This document shows positions 1 to 24,529 of a stretch of DNA of 64,000 bases, one piece after another (the stretch's first letter is position 1; the number at the start of each line of letters is the position of its first letter). The notes below the pieces were generated by a model. That model did not search any database and was not told where the DNA came from. It was given only the letters and a program-made list of their open reading frames with translations. The DNA comes from Rhyzopertha dominica (Eukaryota > Arthropoda > Insecta > Coleoptera > Bostrichidae). A program made the translations under genes and the position numbers. Location: positions 38,833,325 to 38,897,324 of the forward strand of contig QCXZ01000064.1 of assembly GCA_025024175.1 (NCBI GenBank), given 5' to 3'.

Positions 1-557
1 TCTTAAGATAATCGTGTTTAGACTGACTTATGATTTCAGCAATCATAATTAATATCGGCCCAACAATTAACTAATTTTTTCCATTGAGAATCATTGTTGT
101 AAGTATCGCAATTAAATAAGGTGCCACTAAATCATTCATTAACCCTGAAATAGCTCAAAAACTTTTTCCAAATTCTATTATTATTGACCCCTTCGTAGTC
201 TCGACAGTATTTATAAAATCCGCTCATAAATTCAGCGCTAAAATCCCTGCATCTAAAATGTTTAATTTGCCCAAACCAGAACAGCTCAAATCCTTTTTAT
301 TCAGGTTCCATAATATTTTTGTCGGTTTGATTGGAGTAGATAATAATTGTATACATTTGAAAGCTCAATTAGATTTTTCTCGAGGTTATTTGGTTACACC
401 GCACACAACAAATTAAAGTACTGTATTAAAACTGGAAATCAATTAAATTTTATCGAAAAGCACCTCGTTGACAGCAAACAATAAAAGTAAAAGTATCTGG
501 TTTTAATGGAGAAATTATAATTCTACCCCGGAAACTAAACAATTGTGAAATACCAGA
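1..557. other. No gene seen
   Basis: AT-rich sequence at the window edge. Only short chance reading frames are present and I recognise no repeat in it. Confidence 0.5.
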
Positions 558-2208
558 ATGTCTCACAGTGGCGGCTCGTGAACTTCCAAGTAGGGTAGGC
601 GACACCTTATACTCGTATATAGTATAAGCAATTATAATAATATTCTTCGATCTTATTGGAATTATGTGTATTTTAATGGTCATGCCAATCATTTATTTTT
701 ATTCGTATACCACCGCACATTTATTCGTTTTCTGCGACCTTAAATGTCTCCAAATCGAATGTTAAACAAGAAATTTAGCAAAACTTAAACTATAATAAGC
801 TCAAAAACGCTAAAAAAGTAAACGAAACTTGTGAAACAGTACTTAATTTAAATAATAGAGCACCTCATATTATTCGTGTTGTAACTGTTCAGAGCATATT
901 GAAAGTTTTATAAAACTTATTCCTATGTCACGTCTTCCTATTGCATGAATACTATGATGTTTCATTTTGAATAAGACGATAAAAAATGTAAAACTCTTAC
1001 ATTTGCAAGTTGCTGCCATATACCAGTGTCATTTAAAACCTCTATCGCCCTCTTTCGCAATGCGAATAGCCTGAGTCCATACAAAGTTTGTCGTACGCGA
1101 CCGATCATTCCACCTGAGACGCAATATGCGATTTTACTACGTTAACCGTCAACGGCGGTCGTTAACGGTGCAGATTTTGAAGGACGTGAACACAAATACA
1201 AATGAATTTCAGTTGGTCAAGTTGTGTCGCCTATTACCAATTTAAACATTCGCCGTAATAACGCGGTTCGTAATTACTTCCACATCCAACGAATGGGAAG
1301 TATTGTATCGAGAAAAAAAATTTCAAAATTTTTTATTTGCTCATTCGCTTTAAAATGGCCGAAAACACAAAAAAGCAAAATTTGAGCAAAAAAAAATTTC
1401 TTGTCTGTGTGTCTGTGGGTCTGTGTGTCTGCGTGTCTGTGTGTCTGTAGTTTTGTTTAACTTTCGAAATACTTAATATATGAACTTGAAATTTGGCAAA
1501 CGTATAAATCTCAACTACCCAAAGCGACCTATTGTTTATGGGGTAAGTACGGTATCGGGGAAGGGGGGGGGGTAACTACCCTTTTTGCAAATTTTATTTT
1601 TTTATATTTTTTTTCGTTTCAGTATGTGATTAGTAGTATAACTGCGAAACACTATTCATTCTTATAAATTTTTGGTGCAGCAAACTGTTTTAGAAGATAT
1701 TAGCAAAAAAGCGTCACTTAAAGAAAACGGTTTTTCCTAAATTTCTCCGAATATACTTAATATATTAAAAAAAAATGAAAATGCCATCAGATAGGAAATA
1801 AAATTTCTCACAAAGAGTTTCTTAGAAAATTTATTCAAAATTTTGACATTTTCGAAATATTTCGAAAAAATCTATTTTGGTCCCTGCTTGTACGATTTTT
1901 TTAAAATTTTGGTATTATATATAAAATCAAATTTCTGATCAGAAAGCACTCTTGTAATTTTTTTGTTAAGTTAATAATTTTCGAGTTATTTGCAAAAATC
2001 TATTTTAAAATTTATAAATTTTTTTTTGAGCAGTATGGGTAAACTTGAGATGAAATATTAAATAAACACTGGTATAAAAACAAATTGCATTTAAAAAAAT
2101 TATAAATTTCTAGCTAATTATTATTTATTTTTATGGCACTGTTGACTGAAATTGCAAGATAGGCGGTGCCTACCTTGCCTACCCCGAGGAGCTGCCACAG
2201 GTGTCTCA
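558..2208. mobile_element. Non-autonomous hAT-type element with 8-bp target duplication
   Basis: The left end at 566 begins CAGTGGCGGCTCGTG. The right end at 2200 is an imperfect inverted copy that reads CTGTGGCAGCTCC on the other strand, and both ends are followed by a GGGTAGGC-type motif. The flanks are ATGTCTCA (558-565) and GTGTCTCA (2201-2208), an 8-bp direct repeat with one mismatch. That repeat length and the CAGTG-type ends are what hAT transposons produce. No transposase frame is visible in the 1.6 kb between the ends, so the element is non-autonomous or gutted. A separate interspersed repeat occupies 1271-2024 inside it. Confidence 0.65.
1271..2024 (+). repeat. Unclassified interspersed repeat, copy A
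   Basis: This sequence recurs in opposite orientation at 55431-56156. It starts near TTACTTCCAC and carries a run of GTCTGTGTGTCTG units, a G-rich tract near 1560, and conserved blocks such as TCTGATCAGAAAGCACTC. I see no coding potential and could not assign a class. Confidence 0.7.
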
Positions 2209-2659
2209 CAATAGCAAAGAACGGTTGAGAATTGACAACTATTTTGAATAACACCATGAAAACGATAACTTTCGACTTTTCGGAACTTATTGAAGTTGAG
2301 AAATTTTATAAAGAACAAATTCAACACAAACTTAAATAGTTTATTTGGATTTTTTTGATCTATCCAAAATGAGAACAAATCACCTCAATTCGGAAGAGAA
2401 CAAAAATAATTTGCCATTGTAAAGAGTACTCGGACATATTTTATAATGAAAATATGCATCTGAGGTTCACAAACATAATTAAACACCAAATTCGTACACC
2501 TGATGAAGTGCCAGTATACATTAAGTCAAGAATCAAATAGAGAAAATGCTGGATCAGAAAATTATTAGACCCAGCAATTTTCCACGATCATCACGTTGCA
2601 TGTTCCTCAAGTGAAATTATGACAAAAAGTTTATATAAACATGGATTTTTTATCTTTTG

Positions 2660-3745
2660 AGAAAACCGTCTTTCCAAACTGCGGTTTTTTTAAGAATATT
2701 CTAATGGACAATGGCCAATAATTTGGCATAGAATATTATTTTACATATAAAGCAGCGGCGGCGTTGTGGCAGGGGCAGCAGGGGTTTTTTGGTAAAAAAA
2801 TTTTTTTACAATTTTTACAAACCGAATTACTATTTTTAGAAGAAACAGTCTTATTTTATGTCGCTAAAACGAATCATTTTTTAACAAATGTTTCCATACA
2901 TATTAGCATATTAAGCAAAAAATCAAAAAAACTTATTTAAAAAAACGGAGTTTTCAAACCTTACAATTTTTGGAAACAACAAATGGAAATTTAACAAAAC
3001 AAAATAACACAAAAATTATTTACAACAAATGTTCAAAATGTCTACCGTGCATCTCGATACATCGGCGAGCCCTTCGAAATAACGACTCCGAAATTCATTC
3101 AAAAATCCCGGGATTATACGAATTTGGTTGTAACCATTGACGATCCTTTCAAGCAGTATAGCAATGTCGTTGATTGGAGCTGCATAAACAATTGCTTTTA
3201 AGTGGCCCCACAGATAAAGATCTAGGGGATTCAGATCAGGAGAACGCTTGAGGCCCACCTCCTCCAATCCATCTTTGCCCAAAAGTGGCGGTCATATAGT
3301 TTCTTACAGTAACTCTGAAATGTGGAGGTGACCCATCGTGCGTGAACCACAAAAAACCTCTCACCGCAAGAGGCATATCTTCTAATGAATCTGGCAAATA
3401 ATTTTGCAACAATTCAAGCTATCTGTCCCCATTAATTACTTGTGGCAAGAAAAATGGTCCAATCAAATTGTCACCGACTATACCCACCCAAACGTTTAAA
3501 TTATATTGCGGTTGATGTCGGGATTGAACGTAAAACACTTTTTTCTGCTTCGGCTGTTTATATATTGCCCTTGTAATTGTTTTTTTATTTGCGAAAAAAA
3601 TATGTTTTGACCAAAAATCCTCGGTGGCCCCTCCCACAATGCCGACCCTGCTTAAGATATGAACAAGTACTCTATGCCAAATTATTGTCCATTGTCTATT
3701 AGAACATCTTTCAAAAAATTGTCAAGTTTGAAAAAAAGACTTTTT
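2660..3745 (-). mobile_element. Decayed Tc1/mariner-type (DDE_3) element with inverted ends
   Basis: Inverted copies of about 35 bp lie at 2699-2733 and 3672-3703 (core TTATTGTCCATTGTCTATTA and its complement), and weaker similarity runs outward from both. Between them lies a broken transposase on the minus strand. The exact termini and target duplication were not resolved. Confidence 0.65.
3016..3637 (-). pseudogene. Transposase fragment, Tc1/mariner-IS630 DDE_3 type
   Basis: Read on the minus strand, the pieces include NVWVGIVGDNLIGPFFLP, then FLWFTHDGSPPHF, then RSPDLNPLDLYLWGHLK. These are the typical motifs of DDE_3 transposases common in insect genomes: the Asp block with HDG-PPH, then SPDLNPLD with WG-LK. 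The segments lie in different frames around 3280, so at least one frameshift is present, and the N-terminal half is missing. It is a relic rather than an active gene. Confidence 0.75.
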
Positions 3746-4195
3746 TCAAACAGAAAAAATTTAATTTTTGTTCTATTTGCTATAACGTGTATGGAAACAC
3801 AATTTTATATACGAAAAAATGTTCTATACTGTTTTCTCAAAAATAAAAGTAAAATTTTTGTACTTTCAACACCCTGTCTATCATATATGGCGACATTGCG
3901 TGGCATGGCGTCACAGGTCACATGCAGTGTGCATAGTTTTACTGTCAAGCAATACTCCACTCTCCAGTCGAAGCGGTATTGTGTGACAGCATTGCGTCAA
4001 TACATTGTTTCTGCCTTTAGGGATTATGGGCACTGATGTAAATACAAAATCAAGTGATTGATAAAAACCGTAATTAGACGTTTTGTCTAACTTTCCTAAC
4101 CTTGAACAACACAGTTCCTTATTTACAAAGAAATATAATATACTTATTAGTTATTTTTATCATTATTAAAACACGCAAGTAATTGCTTAATACAT

Positions 4196-4201
4196 TTTAT
4201 T
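4196..4201 (-). terminator. Polyadenylation signal of amylase copy 1
   Basis: AATAAA on the minus strand, about 30 nt after the stop codon of the amylase ending at 4230. Confidence 0.6.
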
Positions 4202-4229
4202 ATACTTTTGCGTTTACACTTGATCACAT

Positions 4230-13983
<9,754 letters not shown>

Positions 13984-14015
13984 TGTTAACTGTGACAGCG
14001 GAAAAAATAGTAATG

Positions 14016-14023
14016 TTTATATA
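14016..14023 (-). promoter_or_regulatory. TATA box of amylase copy 1
   Basis: TATATAAA on the minus strand. Its near edge is 33 nt from the ATG, exactly the spacing found for copy 2, which implies a very short 5' leader and a shared core promoter. Confidence 0.75.
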
Positions 14024-14636
14024 GACGGTATAAGTACTTCACAAAAAGTAGCGAAAAATTGCCGGGCTAATTTTAGAACATATTTGTTTGATTGGTTCTT
14101 GATAATACCTTAATGTTAGTTGTTGTTTTTTATATGAGTGGGATTTGTGTAAATAAGTTTAGGCCTAGTGATAAAATGCTTTAGAGGCGAAACTACTTTA
14201 ACACGAGTATTTAAAAACCGGTATCTTTCCATCACTTGATAGTATTTAAAACACCAAAGAAAATATCATCACTTATCACGGTTTATTCCACTTATTCTAA
14301 ACTTACATAAAAGTTAATGGCGCTGAGACATTCTTGTGTTTTGCGTTTTGAATTCTGGTGGTAAAATTTTTAATATTGGCCATGTGAAGACAAGGCTGCT
14401 CCGACGGGTCTAGAGAGCACATGTTCTTTAATTTATATCCAAAGCATTTACTGAAGTTTTTAACAACGAGCTCTTTTCTCCTTTACATTGTGTAGTTGTG
14501 TCAGACAGCATTTGAGCAGGTTATTCTCAACGATAAACATACGAAAGTTTAGTTACATTATATCAGATTTTTATGTTTATGAAACTTATTTCAACTTATT
14601 TGAATGATTTACGAGTAGTTTCAACAAAATTCTAAT

Positions 14637-14895
14637 ACAGGGTTTCTATAAATGATTCATGCATCCAGGGCGCTTATGGAAATTATCGATTAAATCAATT
14701 TGCCGCCCCTCATGCAAGTGAACACAGCCATTGCTTTAACGTATATTTGATATATTTTATTATGAGAAAACGCGTGGGAGTGTGTATTTTCAACATACTC
14801 TGTAGTGTTTTGTGCAATAATCAACTTTAAGATATCAGAAAGGTCACATTTCGGAGCTGTGGGGTTACACATCTACAGCCTGCATTTATTTCGCT
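14637..14895 (+). repeat. Interspersed repeat, partial copy B
   Basis: It matches the repeat at about 5395-5672 in the opposite orientation, starting CAGGGTTTCTATAAATGATT and running through a GGAGCTGTGG block. The other inverted end is missing. It sits between the two amylase genes. Confidence 0.6.
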
Positions 14896-14899
14896 CACG

Positions 14900-17800
14900 T
14901 GATCTTGGTCTCCCAATTTTAGAAATTATTTTGCTTCGGTCTACAAGTTTAAAGATAACCTTCATTTTCATTGCACTAGCAACTTTGCTAGTACTTTGAA
15001 AAAGTTATTTCTGAAAATGATATTTGAGTTAAGATTTTACCCGTTTTTAACAAAGTCTGGCGAAATATTTTTAAAATTATAATTCCTTGATCTAACGATT
15101 TGACAACTAATAGACAATTTGGTGGTAGGGAAATGTTCTTTTGGGTGGGAACATGCGTTGTGTAAAAACAGCACGAATGTTCCTCTTGTCCTTTACCGCC
15201 GTTTTGTCAAAATCGTGTAACTATTCCTCCATGAGCTCGGAAGTAATACATACTTTGAGGTTACATTTCCAAGTTAAGGCCAGTGTATTAGCATATAACC
15301 TACTGAACACTTTTGGGTTTCATGGCTTACTATTCACTAAAAGCTTTTTTTTATCCACATCCATCTTTACCCAAGCAAACTTTTTTGGCCAATTGGCCTT
15401 ATACACATTTTTTGTTCTTTAGTGTTTTGTTCGATAAAGCTCGAAAAAAACAACTTCGTTTTGACAGCATTAAAAATATCTCATGGCAAATGGTTTTCTA
15501 CGAGTGAACGCGCCATATTCGAGAATCTTTCTACGTCGTCGGGACTATCACTTGCTGCTAATCCTGATATAGCTTTGAAAGCAATGCTGTGCTGTTTAGG
15601 TTTAGGTTTGTTTTTTCAAGCCATACTAAGGTGCATTGTGACGATTTCGTATCCTAAACTATTTTCTTTGCTGTTCTACAAATCTAAAGCATAAATAAAA
15701 ATGCAGATGCTTCGATCCTATTTTACGTGACAAACGAATTCCTTCGTTTCTCGATTTAACAACGAGTCGTGGCACAGTTTATCAACCTTTACGCCTATTT
15801 TGTTAAAAACCAGTTCACAAAAGTACACTGGAATGCCTCTTGTTCCAAAAGTTGGGTTCTCTACTTAATAATGTCTGCTACTTATAGCTTTCCGATACCA
15901 AAACATTATTATACACTTTCCCTACACTGATTTCCTCTTTTAGTGTTAATACATTACATTTTGTTGCGATTTTCGTGCACGACTAATAAGTAAGTAATAA
16001 GTAATAAGAAAATATTAAAATTCCGGGAAGACCTGCTCTACGACCAGCGGTGTACGTATACTCCAGCTGAAATGCATACGTTTTGTACGCGTTATTAAAA
16101 ATTGTATTATATTGTTTTGAAAAGAAGAAGCCGTGTTATTACCTACTTGCTGTTTAGCTAATAATATACTGCTTACATCCGAAAGTAACATTTCAGTCTG
16201 TTACATTTGCATAATATGTATGTGCATGCATATAGCAGTGGCTTTGTCAGTGTCATCACAAGGGTGCAATTTTTGCCTCGTGCAGAGAAGGCAACTGAGA
16301 CTTTCCAAGTTTTTTCAAAATGAGATAAAGCTTATGCAATTTCTCGTGTCGCTTGACTTAAAATGTGCGGTAGACCAATTTTGTTCTTTACAGAAAGACA
16401 TTCCTAAAAACGTGCTCTGCGCGGTTGTCAGTTGCAACAATTTATTGCCAGACTATACAACTTTGTTACGGTACGTACTTCTGCATTAAATGATAATTAG
16501 GTATTACTTGGGCACTACTATACGTGGTTTGAATTAGAAAGCTACATTTCGCAAATAAATGGACAGCAACTGCATACGCTTGCAGAAATATGAATAAAGC
16601 TCAAATAACTTAAACAACACTGGCATAACTAGCTGTCGCGCTTTTCGTATGCGCGGGCTTGCTCCGTTGTAGTTTATTCAGAGAAGTGTCAATGACCTCT
16701 GAACATTACAGTTGAACAAATTGTTTCAGCCCTAGATTTTACTTGTTTGCTTTCTATAAAGTTATCAAAACAGAGTGCAATTTTTTCTCAGTCTCAAGCC
16801 TGTTCATGTTTTTATTGGGGTATTAGTAAACATTTTGGGAAAAGTTAAAAAACGTGCACAACTGACAGTATTAGGGAAAAAAACATTTTCATGTTTGCTG
16901 CATATCACTCCCTTCCAAACGTCGAGCAACGACACTGCTCAACTTTACTTAAAGTCAAAGGACTTGTGAAAATACATCTGCTATAGATGTAACTTCGAAA
17001 ATTTAAATAAGATGCCACATGTCGAAAACCCGGTTCAAAAACTTAGAAAAATGCAGTTTTTAGCAATTTGGTCCTGGTAAGTATGTAAGTCGCTGCCAGC
17101 GAGCCCTGCATCAGACTGCTCCCTCGTGGATCCATATCTTTAATCGAATGTATTGGTATGTACAACTCTAGTGCCGTNTCATCTCTTGATCGCATTTTGC
17201 AAGGTCATGCAACAGACAACAAATTGTAATTATAACAGCGATCGGATTGCAGGTGTCCCTAACATATATGTATATGTCCCTCACGGTCTCATATCGCAGC
17301 GGTTGTGCCCACAAAAAACATCACTATAAATATTAATGGTAATCAGGGAAAATCGACTGTAGCTGATGAGTCAATAACTTCCTGCTTTTAAACTGGGTCC
17401 TTACGTCACAATTTGTATACAAGACTACGTGTTGCACAAGGTCGTTACTTCGGAAAGTCTGGCAGTGTAACCAAGTAGTCTAGGACGCTACCTGCTACGT
17501 TACCATTAAATGGTGCATTAAAGTGGCTTTCTTCAGGTGGGCGGTGTACTTCCATTTAGCCAATGTGATTGATTCTCTGTGTTCGACTCGATTCCAATTC
17601 ATCTCCGACTGCGCCTCCGCTTCTTGTAAAATTACTTGCGTAACATCCCTGCTTTGTACTGCGGCATGGAATGGAGAGATCAAAGGTGTACGTAGCTATA
17701 TCACGAACAATCATGCTGGCTGGAACTTTCATCGCATCGAAACCTCTAGAGGAGAATCGTCCATTAACCATAGAGAAGAGAAGACTGCGATAATCAACAA

Positions 17801-18500
17801 CATTAACGTCTAAGTTCGACCACCTGATGCGCGACCCAAAAGTACTGCAAATCATGTCCCATAATGTGCAGTCAGAAGGCTCTAGGGAAGTTTTTTTCTT
17901 CGATTTCATCTCGGACCTTTGACGTGGCACAATGGTTTTCTCGACAGTGGAATATGGACGTTTTAGCTTTAAACGTAACAGCACGTCAATCGACATCACA
18001 TCCTGCAACCATTTACAAGAATCCCAAAGCCACGATGGGATTTTTCAAGAACATCTTATTGAGATCAAACATATTTTTGATATTGTAATGTAATGTATTT
18101 TTTTACGGAGACTTCTACAGCAATATAGGTACGCCTTGTATAGTATATGAACTAGAAATATTACCTGCAACTAATTTCACCTATTGAGCCCACGACTGAT
18201 AAAGGAGCCACGATTGATGCAATATATGCGAGACTGATAAACTATACTGCAGAAGTTAAAGTTTATAAGATCTACTTCAGCTATCATTAGCCGTTAATTA
18301 TTAGAATTATGCGAATTGAAGACTGGTAGTTTTAGGTACAATAAACTTATTTTGCTTTCTATAAAAAATAAGGAAATACATTTCAACCATACAAGGAAAA
18401 TGCTCTAAGGTCTCTGCCCCAAAAAGGCTTTTATACTTGTTTAACTGTTGTGTTATAACGTTTTATCTTGCAATGGAGGTTGCAGTGCATCCTTCATCAC
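14900..18500. other. Intergenic, no gene recognised
   Basis: Several 60-150 codon open frames lie here on both strands (for example 15141-15694, 16133-16489 and 17556-18008), but none shows a family motif I know. Some may be decayed transposon coding sequence. An imperfect ATT-rich stretch lies at about 18510-18565. Confidence 0.4.
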
Positions 18501-18604
18501 CGCATATTACTAATTATTTATTATTATTATTAGTATTACTCGTGTTATTATTGATATTACTATATTATATACGAAAACGATAACATAGTTTGCTTGAATA
18601 TATA

Positions 18605-18610
18605 TTTAAT
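18605..18610 (-). terminator. Probable polyadenylation signal of amylase copy 2
   Basis: ATTAAA, the common variant signal, on the minus strand about 20 nt past the stop codon. No AATAAA is closer. Confidence 0.5.
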
Positions 18611-18629
18611 AAAATAATTATAAAATAAT

Positions 18630-21624
<2,995 letters not shown>

Positions 21625-21656
21625 TTTCGGAGTGAAATAGTTAAGAAAGCAGTGGG

Positions 21657-21664
21657 TTTATATA
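21657..21664 (-). promoter_or_regulatory. TATA box of amylase copy 2
   Basis: TATATAAA on the minus strand, with its near edge 33 nt from the ATG. Position and sequence match copy 1. Confidence 0.75.
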
Positions 21665-21669
21665 GCAAT

Positions 21670-23320
21670 CGGTGCAAGCACTTAAGTGTCGCAAATGGCA
21701 CGCGCTAATATTGGGATAATTTGTTTTATCGATTGACGATAAGATCTTGATGCAGTTGCTCGGTACTTCTCTGCAAGAGCGTGCTTTGTGAAGATAAACC
21801 ACCTAGAGGGTTTACGTCTGCTGCCTAAATTCCATATGGATAAGGCTACTGTATTTCAACCAGACTGATAAAGGGGCGATTTCTCTTTAAACCTTTTCTG
21901 GACCTACGGAGCCTAAATTAGATCTATTGAAACGGTTTGCTAATACTGTTTCGGACATCTGTCCGAGTATTTCAGGGCGTAGTTTTTCAGGAGTCGTTTA
22001 TGCAAAAAAGACAGCCTTGCTCACAGTAATTAGTTCTACAGTTCTTAGTGGGAAATTATAATGGGATAATANACGTTCATCTAATTTATTAAGTTCTCAA
22101 CATGCGGTATTATTAGACAAGGCAAAGGATATTCCAAAATAATTTCATATACTGCTTTCTGGTTATAATGCATCTTATTTCTTCAACCTGTTTTTTTTTA
22201 CTTTTCAATATAATCTCTAGCCATATTATTACATTTATCCTAATTAATAGAGTTTGAAAGCTAGCCTGGGTCTGAAGGTTGACTTTTTAATTTCTGTAAG
22301 ATCAAAGGAATTTTGGACGTGGGAATTCTTTTTGCATATTTATCATGTTTTTTATGTAAACATTGCAAAAAGTATAGCTTTCTATCTTTCCTTTCGCAAG
22401 ACTGATGTTTCGATCTAAAAATAATTATTATTATTTAAAAATAAATTATATGTTTGTTTTCAATAAATATCAAAATCAGTTTAATTGTTCATTACCAACA
22501 TAGATAAGTCCAGAACTTTAAGGGTTCCATCTCTTTTTTTCCATTTATTTTTCTAACATGAGGTGGATGTTTTTGTTTAGTTTAGACAAAAATTTTGACC
22601 AAGATTGGAAACAGGTGAATCAATTGAATTTTCATCATATTCTGTGTAATCAAACTGGGGTTCGGATGATGTCATTGTCCAAACCATGATGCGTAAGTCA
22701 AACAAGACGATGACAATCTGTAGAAGTCAAAAATCTGCTACAATTAAGAAGATGCACTCTTTGATGGCAATATTTTGCACTGATGTCTGATATCAGGCAG
22801 TCTGGCTACCTTCCCGCTAGCATCAAAAGGTCAAAGACATGAAAACGTATACTCCTTAATTCTTAATTTTTCATGAAATTAAAGGTAACATCTTTCAGTG
22901 CATCGAAATTTGACATGTTCTCATGATGAGCTTAATACCGGTACAACAGGAATGACATTGTACCAAAGCACAATACGACAGTTGGAATAAGTACTACAGA
23001 CAACTGATATCGACAATTTGACAGATTAACATAGTATGCGTCACTTTACCGCCTGTGTTTAAAATAATTTTGATGGGCGCGCATTTCGTGGCCTTACATC
23101 AAGATTCAAGACATCTGCTTGGCACATTTGTTGTAAATGTGACTTCGAATCGCTTTCAGATTGCAGCCATCATAAAGTTAGAATGAATTGGTCGCTCTTA
23201 ATTTTCTAGACACGAGCATATAGAGAACGAAAAGTGGCTGTCAAATGAAGTGTAACATTAATACAGTTGCTATTTGAAAATTTTAAGTTCATTTTAAGTC
23301 AACAGACATTTAAAATTTTA
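21670..23320. other. Intergenic, nothing recognised
   Basis: AT-rich sequence upstream of amylase copy 2. No frames, motifs or repeats that I could identify. Distal regulatory sequence for the amylase would lie here if present. Confidence 0.4.
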
Positions 23321-23321
23321 A

Positions 23322-23466
23322 GGGCCTGTTGCATAAATGTGGATCAATTTGATCGCAGTGTTAACCTTGGAAAAAACCATGGTAATACCAATAAGAATGC
23401 TTAGAATTTGTGGTTACCATGGTTAACACTGCGATCAAATTGATCCGCGTTTGTACAACCGGGCCC
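23322..23466. mobile_element. Palindromic MITE, 145 bp
   Basis: The ends GGGCC and GGGCCC face each other, and arms of about 55 nt are inverted copies. The core GATCAATTTGATCGCAGTGT is mirrored almost perfectly, leaving a loop of about 35 nt. The GGGCC termini are seen in some PIF/Harbinger-type MITEs, but I cannot define a clear target duplication (the flanks are TTAA and TACG). Confidence 0.65.
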
Positions 23467-24229
23467 TACGAGTATCAAACGCTTGTTATTGCTGGTCACA
23501 TCAGTGCCACTTAACATTCTTTTTAGTAAAATGACTTAGACGTGCAGCTTAAGAGAAATCTCAATGAAGCGCATACATGACAGTAGATATGCTATAACAT
23601 TCCTGGGCACATGTAATGGGGAAGTTGCATGATTTTTAAATTCTGTTTAAACAGCAGAAGTATATTGTTCGTTCGACTCTATAACGAGTTGTAATTACAA
23701 AATTAAAAATAATTGCATAATTAGTGAGATATTTGCGTAGTTTGAAGGTGATCGGATGGGCGCCATGGACGGTCTGACGTCAGCTCACAGATACGACGGC
23801 CATTATTACCATTTAAACAATTGGTAACAGCATCACTCATCTTGATTATTATTTGAAATTTACGACACAGACTAGTATAAAACTGGTGTCAAAGCCATAT
23901 AGCCCTTCGCGACTTTAATAACAGAGCATATAGAACGAACCGCACCCTAAGTACGTGCGTTTATTTGTTTTTTGTTTGTGTATTTGTTTTTATTGATTGG
24001 TACTTTAATCCTAGCCTGTCTTCTCAAAACTTGAAATTTCTCCATTGTGGATAATAGATTTTTTTGATTGGCAGTTATATATACCCCATATATTCCCTCA
24101 CTGCCTCACTATCTAATTTTCTGTCGAACAAACATGCACTTCTCCCGAATAACATACAGATTCAACTGTCGCAGTCTAATACAGATTGTAAGTCTGCATA
24201 TGATAATAGAACGCTAGCTATATGAAAAT

Positions 24230-24520
24230 CAAATCACCCAAATAAGCGAACACCAAGATGCCGTTTTAACTCTCTCCGAAAATGGTCTATGAAACGTTAA
24301 ATGGTCGCTGGTGCATTCACTAGTCCGAAAGGCATTCTAAGATATCGAAATTTTACAAATGGAGTTGTAAAGCTGTTTTTGTTCTACCGGCTGCATTTAC
24401 TTTTGGATCCAATGACATCTAGAGCATAAGTCAAATGTGTACATAAAGACAGAAAGTTTAGACACACAAATTGTGTTTCTCCTGTTTTCTTTGGTACTAA
24501 TACCACCACAGCAAAGGCCT
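24230..24520 (-). pseudogene. Ty3/gypsy reverse-transcriptase relic
   Basis: On the minus strand, VVVLVPKKTGET is followed by SFTTPFVKFRYLRMPFGLVN and then APATI, stop, RFIDHF. These match the gypsy RT palm blocks (FVLVPKKDG and the TPFG-Y-F-RMPFGL-NAPATFQR motif). The stretch between them is much shorter than normal and stops interrupt it, so this is a dead fragment. A downstream part (24590-24960) resembles 45780-46110, suggesting two copies of one element. Confidence 0.7.
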
Positions 24521-24529
24521 ATGGACCTT

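Noticed and set aside
15141..15694. Overlapping plus-strand frames that might be a gene
   Set aside because: No splice logic, no motif, and the minus strand has equally plausible broken frames.
17556..18008. 150-codon minus-strand frame
   Set aside because: No recognisable motif; an overlapping frame of similar size exists on the other strand. Possibly a decayed retroelement, but not supportable.
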